Shown here: one piece after another, positions 33,536-47,064 of the stretch
Numbering within the stretch: the stretch's first letter is position 1
How the letters are laid out: the number at the start of each line of letters is the position of its first letter
Origin: Platycnemis pennipes
Lineage: Eukaryota; Arthropoda; Insecta; Odonata; Platycnemididae
Direction of reading: 5' to 3'
Assembly: GCA_933228895.1 (NCBI GenBank)
Contig: OW121855.1
Coordinates: forward strand, 31,076,698 to 31,140,697
Length of the DNA: 64,000 nt
The notes under the pieces: generated by a model
What the model saw: the letters and a program-made list of their open reading frames with translations, nothing else
What the model was told of the DNA's origin: nothing
Database searches by the model: none
Translations under genes and position numbers: made by a program

Positions 33536-33909
33536 CGCGGGTGGTTTGTAGCACCAACTGACCCGTCACACTGTAGTTTATAACTTATTTAAGTTAAACA
33601 TAAATCACAAAGCTATGTTAGTCTTTGTGTTGCACTAGTCACGCTGATAAAAATGGTGTTTTCATCGCAGTAATACGATAGATATTAACCAATTTACATG
33701 CTTTAGTATTTTAATGTAAATTAAACTGGCTTGGTATACTAATGCACGTAAAATGGTTAATATATATCGTATAACTGTGTTTAAAAAACCATTTTCATCA
33801 ACGTGAATAGTACAACACAAAGATGAACATAATTGGGCGATTTATGTTTAACTTTAAGAAGTTATAAACTATAGTGTGACAAGTCAGTTGGTGCTATAAA
33901 CCACCCGCG
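33536..33909. mobile_element. 374-bp fold-back element (arms about 183 bp)
   Basis: The left half, starting CGCGGGTGGTTTGTAGCACC, is the inverted copy of the right half, ending GGTGCTATAAACCACCCGCG. Similarity holds nearly to the centre around 33722, at roughly 85 percent by eye. It is almost all terminal repeat, as in fold-back or Mutator-type MITEs. No 9-bp duplication is evident (flanks CCCTTCAC / AATCCATTC). A 17-bp tandem word ATCATTCACCTCTTATG follows at about 33927-33970. Confidence 0.75.
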
Positions 33910-34861
33910 AATCCATTCACTCATACGAATCATTCACCTCTTATGTTGATCCGATCATTCACCTCTTATGAAACGTGGTGGATGGCTCCACTGGAGCTGT
34001 GCTCTTCACGACTGCAAGAGCCTACGATGAATATCAGGCATTTTCCATGGCTTACCTGTAATTAAAATAAGATTATTATGTTAACTGGTGTTGGGTAAAG
34101 AAATATGCAATATAGAACTATATCACGTCAAACGCTACCAATAGTTTAACGTGAGAGCCGATAACAAGCCTAAATCCTTTACAATTCATTCGAAACAAGA
34201 ATTTGATGGTAATTTACCCACCTTATTTACTTTTCTGGACGAAATAAGAAATATAAAAATAAAGCAATTAACGACTATGTAATATCCTGAGTCAAATAAA
34301 ATGTATGGTATTACATGGTATGCATATGCACAATCATATACCCCAGTTGATTAGTGCTTCTGGACAGATGCTTTCAAATGACGGAGATACGCAATTTATC
34401 TGGTAGGCTCGATGAAAACCTCTTGTAGTGGTTTATTTGCTGCTTACAGAATCCCTTGACATTTAGCGTACGACGTATAGAAAAAAGTCAATTCTATGGC
34501 TAAAATCAATTCCACTATTGCAAGGAGACTTCATTATTAATTTCCAAACTTTACAAAAGACGAAAAATATTCATTTGAAGACTTTCCCAAGCTTCTATCA
34601 TCAACAATTTTCAAATATAAAGTATATGCATTGCTTTCATACCCTTCTGTTCCAGTAGATGGGTATATTATTAAAACCTCCATACATTTTAACTTTCAAT
34701 TTTGCTTTGATCCCCGTTTTTTCGTGCCTACTGTTACATTTGATTTTCTGCCCTCTTCATACGTTTTCAAGCACTTTACAATTGTTCCCAAAAGCTTGCC
34801 TTCGCTCAAAGATCTGTTGGCACGTGAATTCAATCCTTTCAGGCGTAACCCTTGGAAGTCC
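33910..34861. other. Unassigned sequence
   Basis: Starts with the short tandem repeat noted for the fold-back element. Otherwise nothing was recognised. The plus frames near 34.63-34.90 kb show no domain. Confidence 0.4.
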
Positions 34862-34980
34862 ATTTATGTTTTAATCCACAGCGTTTTTTTTATCTGGGTT
34901 GACTAGTTTCAACGCGTCACGGCGTCACCATCAGGTGACCATCATCACCAGATAAAAGAACGCTGTGGTTAAAACATAGT
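34862..34980 (-). mobile_element. Palindromic element with hammerhead-ribozyme-like core
   Basis: Arms 34865-34898 and 34948-34979 are inverted repeats (TATGTTTTAATCCACAGCG versus CGCTGTGGTTAAAACATA). Read on the minus strand, the centre is GGTGATGATGGTCACC, TGAT, GGTGAC, then GCGTTGAAACTAGTC. It has a GUGAUGA-type box, a GGUCACC/GGUGAC helix II, the GAAA box, a three-pair helix III (ACU/AGU) and a GUC triplet; the arms would form helix I. The layout matches the palindrome at 15932. The first box is non-consensus in its leading base, so activity is doubtful. Confidence 0.55.
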
Positions 34981-37900
34981 TTTCTTTTGTCATTAATCTG
35001 TTGACACTCTTGGTGATCCCTCCACTTTGCATCGACTAAACCCCAATTCCCTTGTCTCCTGTCACTGCCAGGCATACCATCCGCTTCAGTGAGTGACTAT
35101 GCTTCGTAGTTGCCGGAAATCATAACTTCCGCTGTTATAGCTCATTATTTCCGACTGTATCAATGATACAGTGTACCATGTAATAAGAGAAGGATATTGT
35201 GATCGCTTTCCGTCACCTACCATTAAAGTTCATTTCTGATACCATAATTTAACAGTATTATTGATTGGATACAAACCAACTGATTATAAAATGCTTTTTC
35301 ACATCTGCTTCGCAAAAGAATCTAAGCTGTGTAGGTTCCGGGGATGTCCGTATCCATAAAGGCCTTAGGACCTGAATATAGTTATAGCATGTTCCTAAAC
35401 GGAAACAGATTTATTAATTTTATTTTGCACTGAAAGCTAATTTAGTAGAGAAAAATATATGCCGATGCAGAAATGAGAGCATATCTGTAATGAATTTTCA
35501 CGAAAATAAAAAAGTTTTTAGTTCAGCCTACTTTGTTTTTATTAGTTTTTATTATTACTCTAGTTTTTCATTCCTGTAATTTTTTCAGTAGTAGTTTAAC
35601 ATTTACACTCGCTACTTTTAGAAATACATGTGAGTACCAATGGTTTTAAAGTCTTTGAAAAATCACCTTAAAGTTTTCCAATTTTGTTTCGAAGGAGAAT
35701 TTTTCATTTGAAGACAAATATTCAAATAGGGGCGCTGTAGGGGCCCTATACTTCAATGTTTTTTTTACGTTAAAAGACAGTATCTTAGGTTTCTATATCA
35801 GTCTATGGCTTATATATGGAGCTTGACCATATCAGGAGCAGCAATTAATGCTCTCGCCAGTTGAGTTTAATGGTTCAGTGGGTTTTGTGCGAACTCTTCC
35901 AGTGGGTAAAGGTCAAAGTCTTCATTAAAGTCTAAGAAAAAAAGCAAGAAAAGCAAATTTTAGCATGGAAGATTCGGAAAATATATGAGATATGAGGTTT
36001 GAGATAGGTCTACGATACGGAACAGCTATATATTTTTTCTTAACCAAGCTCGAACGAAGCCCGAAATCGATTGACTATTCGTTGCGGTGATGAAGGAAGT
36101 GCTGGAGTAAGTGAGAGGGATGCTGAGAGGCGTATGGAGAGAGAGAGAGAGAGGGAGAGAGGTAAAATATTTATTAGGATTTTTTTGATAGATGGTCGAA
36201 CATGATCACCCCAATCGTTTTCGAGTGGCCAGTACATAAGTCGCTCCCTTCAGCATCGCTTTCATCTCCGTGAGGATTTATCGCCGGGGGCGGACTTACG
36301 TCACTGTTTCGCTTTTTGCAGAGCGCTCTTCTTTTTTTTCTACCTTCAAACCCCGTTCGAGTTCAAACGATGTCAAAATGTGGCCCTCCGCAATTATCCG
36401 CGTAGAAGTAGGAAGGGAGACAGATGAGTTCATTGCACACGAATGGCTATGCGTTTCCCATCAGTACCCTAAGAATGGCTTTCACGTCATCGCCATAGGG
36501 AGTACCTACATCATCTCGAATCAGATTTTGCCATAAATGTCTGCCTCTCATCAACGTGGATGCATATATCTTTTTAAAGATATTTACTATTTATTTTTCT
36601 TTTAATTCTTAACATTTACTTTCCTTCCCAGCTTTTCATTTCACGTCCAGATGTTTGCACGTGGTTTAATATTGCAGTGGATTAATATAAGTACGTAATT
36701 GCGTAATACAATGATTATAGAACGAAGTTCTGGAAGCGATGAGAGGGAGAAATAATTTTGGAGTTTTGAAAACTTAATAACGGACTTTTCATGCTGCAAG
36801 CATGGCTTTCTTTCTGAGGGAATATTTTTGGATTACCATGCTTTTGGGAACTCTCCTTAAAGCTACAATGTAAACGGTAGGACTGTTCAAAATCCCACGA
36901 ACGGAAGTACTATGAAGATGATTCCTACCTTCCGCTCTCCTCTGGTCGTTTAATGTTTAAACATCCTCCGCGGTATATAGCCTCATTAATATCTTTGTTT
37001 CGAATTTTTTGCTCAATTTGAGTTCACTCCTATTTTCTCCCTTAAACGTAGGATTCTGGAGACTTACTCAATCGTTATCTATATTACTGACTTTATTTTT
37101 ACTATTCTTCAAGTACCCCAATTCGTAATAAGCGTCATTACTGGTCATCGTCTTTTCTGTAATAACTGCTTTCAAAAACATAAAAAATGTTCGTGTCAAG
37201 TGTCCAGTAAAGTATTCTAAACGTTTTTACAAAAAAACAATTTTTAGAGCATGCCATGTAAAAAAATATTGTTTAAGGGAGAAAATATTCATGAGGAAAC
37301 ATTGTGAGTGCTCTATGTCCTCTCTTAACCGCTTGAATGCAAAAATATTATTTTTCAATAACTTCTTCATAGTAAACATTCACCTTCTTTTCATTTGAAA
37401 CCCCCAAGTTTTCCTCAAATCTTCGTATTATATACTATCCATTAACCCGTCCATCAAAGAGGTGTTCCTGGAATCAAAGGGACAGATTTATATCAGAAGA
37501 TTAAGAAAAACGATAAGTAACTTGGGAAGGGAGACTACTTGGAAACACCCTTCATGCTATGAATTTCATATTCGACTGTGAAATCAACTTGTCTTCCGAC
37601 GCGAGATATCGACGATAGCCACATTTTTTTTATCGATTGCATCTAATTTTTCGTAATTTCCTTTAGTCTCAGCGCTGTGTTCGAAAAATAAATTCTCCAC
37701 ACCTCAAAACGTCTCTATGGCGTGAATTGTGTTTATTATTTTACCTATGCGGTCTCCAAATAGGAGGTCACGCTAAAGATTTCTGGTATCACAGTGAAAA
37801 AATCTTCACGTTCATCAGCTCTTGGAAGCCAGTCGCTGTCAAATGGATACATCAGCATGGTTAAAAAATGAACAAGGGTATGGAATTGCGTTTATTTTTG

Positions 37901-40429
37901 GAAGTGTTGGATTCTATGTCTTCAGTTGAGCACGCGGACATTAACTCAAAAATTATCTTTGGTAAAGTCTAAGCAGACTGAGTTCAAGGAAATTTGAGGG
38001 AAATATGAACAGCCGATGTTCAACTCCTTACTGATACCCATTCACGCTGAATTTCAATAGTATTACTTGTAGTACTAACTATCGTGAATTTCAGAAGTAT
38101 TATTCAGTTGGCTTGACTAGTGAGGGGCCGATCGGGACTCTGCCGTCACTGAGGTCGGATGATTTTTTGTATTAATCGAAAAAGCGAGGGATATTCGATA
38201 GAAATAGCCAACGATCACATACTAATTACAATTTAGCAGCAGCACGCCCTTATCGACCGCTAATTTGAAATAAGATATGTTTGGTAAAAAACGAAGAGAA
38301 ATGAAGTATGCCGAAAACATCAAAGAGAAGACGGGACTACTTAATCCGCCGTATCCTGAGAAATGATTTTCTGAAGAAGATGCTCATCACAGAGTATTCA
38401 CTGCGGATCACTTAAGATATCAAAATACACCAGATGCTAAATCATAATCACCCTGTAAATCGGCCTTTAAGGTTAACCCTGCTTTCTTTGCCATAGAAAA
38501 AGATGATTACTTATTTTTTTGTGATTAAGGTGACTACGGGATGAGGATGAATCCGGCCGAATCATATATCCGTCCAAAATATCTTCCCAAAAACACGAAA
38601 TAGAGAGGGAAAAGTTATTTTTCTTCCATAACTTTTCGGACATGCCCAACCTGGTTGTGTATTAATGCATTTAACTTTTTTCAAGGGAGCAGATGGCATC
38701 CATTAGCAGCAAGAGAGTGAGGGACTGGAGGCAATAGTATAGAATAAATACTTGGGGCGATGGCTTTAAACCTTCCGTTAGTCGGTGGTAGCAGTGCATG
38801 GCCAGACCTCTCTCTCTATCCCTCTCTCCTCCCCTTTTCCTGAAGGTAACGAGTGGAATTTTAGCACCAAAACCAAGCTGCCGGGATGCTGGAACCCTGG
38901 ACGCAGCAGACAAGCCGGAGAATGGGGCAACGCCACCCGTTCACGCTCTCCTTCCGCGCGGCAATAATGATTTCGGAGAAAAAATAACAAGAGGGTACTC
39001 TTGTGGAAGGGAGGTATGTAGTCGGTGGGGACACAACGTTCCACGCAAGGGAGGAATAAAAATACAAAACAATACGAGTATCTGGAGGAGAGCAGGCTTG
39101 AGCTCACCCTTCAGCCACCACCACCTCCTTATGCATTTATTCAGGGAAGGCGTAAATAATGCATGAATTAATCCGAGGGGCGGTACACAAAAGGTGGGGG
39201 ACCAGTTGGAAGATGATGGGAAGGCTGGTAGTTGGGAGAAAAGCTGAGGTGTACAGAGAAAATAGCGGGGAGATGGGGAACGTCATTCCTGAAGGATTGA
39301 AAGGCGCAAGAGTGTCCGTCAACCGCGGAGAATCCCTTCTGGCTTTGAGGATCAAGCTCATCTCACCTCACGCAGCCAGATATTCACCTCAAGATTTTCG
39401 TTTTTCATTAAAATTCACATATAAGTAAATATTTTATGCCAGGTAGCATAGCCCTGTAGGATAGCGGCGAAATCCGATATAAATTCCCCCGTCCCATTCA
39501 CCGACTAACGTGAAGTGTACACACGGGCGTTCATTTTGTCTGGGCAAAAAAAAATACGCCGGGGATTATGCATATCCCGCTAGGCACGTGTCTACTTCAT
39601 TTTCATCCTTGGCTCGACGTGTTACCGGTGGAAAAAATTCCTAAGCGCCCATTTGCAAATGCCTCCCTTACCATCACATCCGGTGAAATTCATGGCTGCA
39701 CAAATGACCTTCCACTATGCTGATGTTTTCATTTTTCCGCGCAAACGGGGGAAAACTTTTTTCGGGAATCATTTTTCGAGTCTGTATCTCATTGTGTGTG
39801 TCTCTCTCTACTGCGCGTTCTCAACGTTTGCATCCACAGTGTGACATTTTTTCCCTTCAACATCCGTGAGGCGCTGCGAGAATTCTTCTCTGTCATTCTC
39901 GCGTTGCTGGACACGAATATTAAGGGTGAACACCCAATTTTGTTAAGCTAAACAGACAATACTTCAATGAAGATGTTTCAATAAACGTATTTCCATGAAT
40001 TTATATCGAACTAATATTTAACGAAGCAAAAATGCTTGTTTTTCACCAGTTCGACTGCGTCGTGCCTGCAACAGTTAGGCTGTAGCAGCACCAATCCGTC
40101 CGTTACGACAAGCTCATTTTGAGAATTGTCGTAGGTGGAAAACCACAGAAAATTGCATCCATCTCCAGGAAGAAAAATAAATGGAGTTCTGCGCTTGCAT
40201 CCATATTTTACCCAGAGAGTTGCCTTAAAGATTTGTAGCAGGGAGCAGCAAGTAACCAGCCTTGAAAAAGACATTTGCCGAAAAAGAACCTTTCTGTGCT
40301 TCGGTGAAACTGTGTTGCGGAAAATAACATTTATTTCGTGCTAGAAAATATAAAAATTACGAAAATCTCAGCAGTAGTTTTAAGTCTGTACCGCGCTTAA
40401 AGGCGATTTAAACCGTGAAAGAACGTGCA
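34981..40429. other. Unassigned sequence, mostly AT-rich
   Basis: No gene recognised. A (GA)n run lies at about 36136-36165. 36240-36430 and 38760-39360 are richer in GC and purines and are open in several frames without domains. 38041-38100 contains a weak inverted repeat. Confidence 0.4.
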
Positions 40430-40745
40430 AAGATGGTGGTGCTAGAGATCTAGAGACCTCACATCCGAGGATACGGGTTCGAACTTCGACAGTGGAAGAG
40501 ATTATTTATTGATAAGCCGGTCCTAGTTGAGTTCTGTGCGGGGAGAACTTAAAGTTCAGTACTCTGTCCGTCGGACGGGATGCTAAACCATATAATCCTT
40601 GACAAGTTTCGTTAAGAGCAGGCTTTAACCGACGCCAGGTTTCTTTCCGCCTTTCCTCTGTTTCCTGAAGAATTCCTATCCCAACTCAGCAGTATGTCAA
40701 ACGGCGTAAATGACAGGAAGTGTCATTTGCCTTTATGAATAACAA
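40430..40745 (+). mobile_element. SINE family A copy (plus), tail-to-tail with the next
   Basis: GGTGGTGCTAGAGATCTAGAG and GGGTTCGAACTTC form a tRNA-like head. GTTCAGTACTCTGTCCGTCG, GATGCTAAAC and TTTCGTTAAGAGCAGGC follow, then CCGACGCCAGGTTTC and the AAATGACA tail. Near full length. Confidence 0.75.
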
Positions 40746-41000
40746 TGACAATGTGCAAGGATAACAATGAGAGGAAAAAAGGAAGGGTGGATGGAAACCT
40801 GGTGTGGATATCAGCCCCTGCTCTTCAGAAAAGCCTACAAGGAGACTATTGCTTTACGTTCTCTCATCCGAATACTAGGCATGGACATGGACTGGACACT
40901 TAGCATGCAATGCCCTCCACAGGATTTGAATTTACCCACAAAGGATACCTTTTAACGACAGCATACGTCAACTCTTTGTGCCATGACGCTAAAAAATATT
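40746..41000 (-). mobile_element. SINE family A copy (minus), tail-to-tail with the previous
   Basis: The minus strand has AATTCAAATCCTGTGG as B-box, a diverged GAAGAGCAGGGGCTGATATCC in place of the hallmark, then CACACCAGGTTTCCATCC and a CCTTCCTTTTTTCC tail. The order matches family A. Its tail abuts the tail of the plus copy at about 40745. Confidence 0.55.
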
Positions 41001-44000
41001 TTCCTCGACTATCGCGTACAATATCCATCATTGTGCCATTAACTAGTACTCCTATGATAAAGCGTGTCTATTTATTCTCTGTTTGCTGATAATTTATCAC
41101 ATATATGAAAAGAAATTTTGACCGTGGCAACGCTTCAAAACCTATCCTATCAACAACCGCCAATTAGACAGGCGTTACTGCCTGCAAGAGAAATACTAAT
41201 CATGTTGATATCTCTAGCATTATGTGGTACTTCCCCACGTCAACATTAAAAGTCAAGCTTCAACTGAGAAAGTTTTTCTGTCCGCAATATAAAAATCGGG
41301 CATCTTGTTTCTCTATTCAATGCAGCAAGAAGTGTATACAATGCACAGAAAAACAACTGATAAATTTTTCTAGTATAAAATAAATCGTAGCGAACCTTTA
41401 TGGTTTGATAGTAGTTGAAATCTGTGAACGAATTTTTATTCAGCGAAGTATTCACAAAAAAGCCACTCGTCCAGTTCCAAAATTAATTAACGATCTACGG
41501 AATTTAATAAATTACTGTTGTACATGTAAAGTCGAGGGGATAATCAGAGTAATACTAGGGCATGAGGTATTCGTTTTACCTTTGGATTCCACTATATTTG
41601 ATTCTCCTTCATGCTTTTTCTTCCTAGTATAGTGAGAACATTTATCAATATTTCATAGTACCTTGAACGTACGAAATTTTCCAGTCTTGTTTTCTGCATT
41701 TTTAGAATTTCAGATTCTTGGTAACTGACCTACGACATACAACACAATGTTTAACTTTCATTTTTACTGTCAATAGTACATCCAGGAAAACTCCAGATAT
41801 TAAAAGCTTTACAGAACATCCCCCAGTTTTCTTAGTCACGGGTTTCCGCGAGAGAGAGAGGGATATCATGGAATAAATTTATTCAAATTTGCAGCAGCAA
41901 AGCAATACAATTTACGTATTGGCCTAGAGTGAGCTATCCAATTGTAATTAGGAACGACTAGTTAAGGAAATGAAAAAGGGCTTTCATTAGTGAATTGAGT
42001 TATGAGAGTAAAACGCGTGGAAAAGGAGCAGTGGTGCGGGATGATATAGTACCATAATCAAAATCTAACCTAATTAGTAAAACGCTGTCAATGAATCAAT
42101 ATTACTCGTAAAGCAACAAGTTGTTCCTTAATTATTGAACTAAGGGGAGGATATTAAAAAACGTTTCCATCGAAAGTAATGCAAGTTTAATAAAAGAAAC
42201 AGGTTGTAGTGCTATGGCCATGCATAGCCAGCTTTTCTCCGTGAAGTAATATTAAACTACAAACTGTCCTCCGAAGCAAATACATATAATTGGGTACACA
42301 TCACAGGCGTATCACTAGTTTATTAACACAAAAATTCGACGCATCCTTCAGAAGTATCAATAAAATATCACTGAAACTGTAGTGAATAAAAGGAAAAAAA
42401 ATATTCATCTTCTCACTGTTCCGGTTCGAGAGTTGAACTTATCGTTGAAATTTGCCAGACCAACCAGAAACTACCATAGAGCAGAAATTAAAATATTCAT
42501 AAACTTGAAATCTTTCTTGGGGTAAACTTTCATTGAATCTAGGACCCTTTTCTCATGCCCACACAAATTATTCAGTTAGTTTTAAGTATTTTTTTCCCAG
42601 AAGTGGGCCAAAACAGCTAATGTGCACTGCAGGAACACGTAGATTTCGCAGGATAAATTGAACCAATTTTATGCTTTCATGAGATGAACTTTGTATGCAG
42701 CGGACGCTATGAACTCGACATTTTCTTACTTAGGGATTACTTATAAAGCAAGAAACACTCCAGGACTAAGATATACGAGCTAGAGATTCGAGGAATAAGT
42801 ATAAGACCAGTAGGCCTAGGAGGAAAAGAAAAAATAGGTGTGAATTCATATTTTACAGGAGAACGACACGATCTGAAAATAGTAGCAGGAAGAGGTACAA
42901 TAGAAAGAATAGTCTGTTCATAATTTTATTCATCTTGCGTTTATAATAGGCAATTTTAGTAGATATTTCCCCCGAATAGATTAATTTACTCAACGTGAAT
43001 ATCTACCGCGTCAAATGACTGAACCTGCTGGTGGTAAACGAATTTTTCTTCACGCAGCCTAAAATAACTGATATAGATTTTCATAAAAATCACATTTGTA
43101 GTATGGTGTTGCGAGATTCTTATCTTGAATGTTATCGCAAAGGACCCGTGGTATATATTCGTAACTATTTACAGGCTCTCTACGATATTTCCCAGAGTAG
43201 ATTTTTACATTCCGTCTTTCAAACCAAAACACGGCTTTTTCACCATCCTTTTCCTCCATTTAAGATTCTCTTGGGCCTGAAGATGACTTTATGAGTTGCT
43301 CCGTGCAGTACATAAAACATTTTGTGGAAGAATCTCAATTTTTTTCCATCACCTTTTGATGTGTATGTCTGTGATATGACAACGTCATTCTCTCTATCGG
43401 ATCCCTGCGTACGTATGATTTCCATATTTAATCAATTGTCTACAATCAATTATCTGACTCCTTTTTTATATACCCTAATCGTGCTATAAAATCTCAAAAT
43501 TCTGGTAGGGTCCTCATTTACAGTACTTACTCCTTTTCTTCGAAAATCCTCACCAAAATATACAAGTATCCCATACGAGATAAATAAATAATGCTATCGT
43601 GAAGAAAAAAATATGCTCAACTTAAGATTGAAAAACAGTGCAAAATATTCATTCCAGCATTCGTCTAAACACCGAAATTATGAATGCAAGCATTTCTTTA
43701 ATTTCCTCCTAGATTATGATAGCAGATATTTACAAAATTTTACATTGAATGCGAAGTTACTGTTCGCACATAATAATGAGGCTAAAATTTTGCTAATGGG
43801 TCGCGTTTCTTTGATCGTTAATGTAGTGGCCTTCCATCCATAGAAGCCGGATTCGAAACCCGGCAGATGTAATATTTTCAGCGGATTATTGGTACCCTCT
43901 TTAGTATCAGGTGAAGACTGGTGTAAGAACATTCAATTCGTATTTCATCCTCAGCTATGTTCTTCACCAGAGAGTTCTTTCATTTCAAAAACTGTAAATC

Positions 44001-46535
44001 ATCACATCATCAGCAAGAATAAACCTCATTCAAGCAAAAAGGGAACCAGTCCGAAACTCGGGAATTCACCATTGATCACAATTTCAAGTTATTGGGCATT
44101 ATTAAAGAACGAAGGTAAATCTAAATAGGACATCTCATATCAGTTCTATTGTGCATCTAAAGAAGAACATACTGAACGTATTACTGCGGTACTATGCTAA
44201 CGAAGGTTTTACCTTCACTTCCTCATTTCCATTAGACCTATTTGTCATATTTAAGCCTTTCTTTCAGACAACTAGTAGGTACTAGTTGTCTTAAATGCTG
44301 TGTTCTGTATAACGCATGGCGCTCGACTTTATTTAAAAAAACAAGGATAAGATGCTTCCGACGCTTTTCTTCCAATTGCTATTAGGATAGCCTTTTCGAA
44401 ATGTAGTCTATCTGCCTCTTCTATGGATGATTTCTCATTAGTGTCCGAGAAAACAACGCTCCGGAATAAGAGGGAAAGGCAATGCATCGCATTGGCTTAT
44501 GAGAATTATTCACCATATTGCAGTTAGCTATCGATGCCTAACTTCCAAACAAACGTTCATCCAAAGCGAGCAAATATATGAACAAGTCGACTTGCCCTAA
44601 ATTTTATGATACCGAATCATACCCCAGACAGCAGAATTAATTCATCACAATGAAGTATTGACCGTTTTCGCCTCTTCTACAAAATATTCGCGGCTAGAAT
44701 GGAAGGATCTCAATATATTCTCTAGAGTGGAAAGAAAAGAATCCAATGAACTATACCAACTCATTTTTGTATCACGATCAAATCGTTCTAGTAAAGGTAT
44801 ATTTCTCAGGAAATATGTGAAATTCGGTAGCAAGGATAAGAAATATAATAAATATTATTTACGAATAAGAAACTAGGCCAGAGAGAGGTAGCGAGATTTG
44901 TTTTGGTTGGAAATATAATGACATATGATGGAGTATATGATGATTTTTGTCTGGGAATATATTTTAAACTTCGGGGCTATGTTATAGGCCTACCACTGCA
45001 CTACACCATCCACTTAGTTACCAATGATACCGAATCAAATCAAATTTTTATAATTCTGCTTATTGCTAGTTAACGAGGAAATATTTTTCACAGTGTGCAC
45101 AACCAGGACTAAAACGTGATTTTAAACTCCCTATTTTAATATTAACCTTGACTTTCGTCAAGGGGATCGCAACTGTAAACATTTATAACAAAATCATGAG
45201 AAATTGTCCCTTTACACGAACTATAGGCCTTCAGTACGTTGGTTATGCATTAAAATTCAACGAATGTTGATTTTATGGTTTAACAAAGCATCATTTCGAC
45301 TTCTAGGACACATATTATATTCCACATCCCTCCGTTTAACGTGAACCGAAGCATGTAAAATAAACGAAATAAAAATCACGCAATGCATACGGATGCTCTC
45401 GAAAAACCGTTAAAATAGATAACGAGCAATAATGTACCTTTCGAAATGCTTGTCGGATGAGTAAAATCCACGATACGGAGCAATTTCAGAGAGAAAAACT
45501 TTCGAATGTATAAAAAATGAAAAGGAAATGGGGAGATTTGAAGGGATGCCCGGAGTTGGGAAGCTGTAACTCTCATTACTCTGGAGTGAGGAGGAGAGGA
45601 CATGGGGAACGAGCTTCAGCAATTCACTGACTCCATACATTCGCCCTCTTCGCCCTGCGCCACCAGAATGCGACCGGCTCCCTCTCACACACGCCCTCGT
45701 ACTCCCGAAAACACATCCTTGCCCCCCCCCCCCCACACCATGTGTCCTACCAATCCAGCCTTTCAGTCGCTTCGACCTTCGAGAGGGCGCGAGGCTCCTC
45801 CTGCTCTCGCGACCGTGCAGTAGTAGCGGAGTAGTGTATGTATTTGCGCGCGAGCGTAATGAGCTCGTAAAACAACGGCGCCTTTTCAACCGCCATTGGG
45901 TCACTGCGAAAGAGAGAGAGAGAGAGTGAGAGAGAGAAGGCTCCTAGCAGCTGCCAGGGACTCGAAAAATATTCATCTCTCGCTTCAGGACATCCGGGAA
46001 TTTGCCAGTCGAACATTTGCGATATTATGGAAGCTTATTGAAGAAGTTAGATAAAATGATTGAGAGAGTACAAGAGAGCTTTTTGAGGCAATTCTACCTT
46101 GTTTGCTATCATAAATATCCTGTTCGATAACTATGTACAGTATAAAAAAATAACAGAAAATATTAAATTCCAAAACGTGGGCAACAGGAGATTGTTGAAT
46201 AACTTGTAATTTTTACATGATGTCCTTATTAAATATTGAATGACGACTTATTAAGTAAATAAAACTTTTTAGTTTCAGCTATTACAGGGAAGCAAAAAAT
46301 GAATTTTTATATCAGTGAAGTAAAGAGCAACTATTTCAAATATCCTCCAATAAATTAAAGATATATCCGTTATAATAACCTCTGTAACGGTCTACATTGA
46401 TTTAACGGTAAGGAGAGCTTTCGGAAGGAAGTAATGGAAAACCTGAGGAAAGCTCACAATGTGCCCACTAATTTAAGGTAATGTTTATGTATTTTTCCAG
46501 CCAACCATGACTTTTATGATATTGTAATTATAACT
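41001..46535. other. Unassigned AT-rich sequence
   Basis: No gene recognised. 43830-43870 holds a tRNA-like GGATTCGAAACCCGG that may be a SINE head. 44267-44290 is a 24-bp palindrome (GACAACTAGTA / TACTAGTTGTC). 45640-45950 is GC-rich with a C16 run (about 45722) and (GA)n at about 45909-45937. The minus frame 45410-45904 (164 codons) crosses that and shows no domain. Confidence 0.4.
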
Positions 46536-46620
46536 GTTTGGATAGAATGATGGGAAGTAGTAGGTATGAGAAGCTGAAGAGGGATATCGTGTGAAATGTA
46601 GGGGTGTTAGAAAAATAAAT
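46536..46620 (+). pseudogene. LINE C-terminal scrap
   Basis: AGAATGATGGGAAGTAGTAG and AAGCTGAAGAGGGATATCG give RMMGSSRYEKLKRDIV before a stop, the same terminus as the minus-strand relic at 24110-24180 (RMIGDKTYEGLKRDIM). Confidence 0.6.
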
Positions 46621-46739
46621 GCCCATATAATCCTACCTTAACCAGCAGAAAACTAATAATAATAATTTGTCCTCACATCTGAACGCGATGCTTCTCGTCA
46701 CTTTCTGCCGAGAAATATATCGAAAACGCTCTTCTCTTG

Positions 46740-46920
46740 GCTAACAGTCCACCTTTTTTGAATCTCTCAGCTCAATGATCATAGGTTCGAACCCCGCTCT
46801 GTACATTGGTGTTGTGCGTCTTGGAATCATACTTAGAGTGAGATATATTAGACGGTAAAATAAATCCTTAGAGTGAGATATATTAAGCGGTAAGTAAAAT
46901 CCTTAGGAGTTGGATATCAA
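46740..46920 (+). repeat. tRNA-like head followed by a ~35-bp tandem repeat
   Basis: 46782-46798 reads TAGGTTCGAACCCCG, a good B-box, within a tRNA-like stretch. From 46831 a unit CTTAGAGTGAGATATATTA plus a GCGGTAA part recurs two to three times (46831, 46867, weakly 46901). This may be a SINE with a repetitive tail. Confidence 0.5.
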
Positions 46921-47064
46921 TAAACATAGTCATCTTTATCTTGATCACTAGCCACCAATCCCAAGGCTTCATGGAAGCACCTCTTCTGCTCTCAGTCACA
47001 TTATTGTCTAACTTAATCACATACTGTATAATTTTGCCCTTTTACACCATTCACTACTTACTTC

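Noticed and set aside
45410..45904. 164-codon open frame on the minus strand
   Set aside because: It crosses a GC-rich, low-complexity region with a C16 run and next to a (GA)n run. The protein is arginine/serine/glycine-rich without a domain, so it is best explained by composition.
46782..46798. Possible tRNA gene with GGTTCGAACCCCG
   Set aside because: No paired acceptor or anticodon stem could be drawn, and a tandem-repeat tail follows. Treated as SINE-like.
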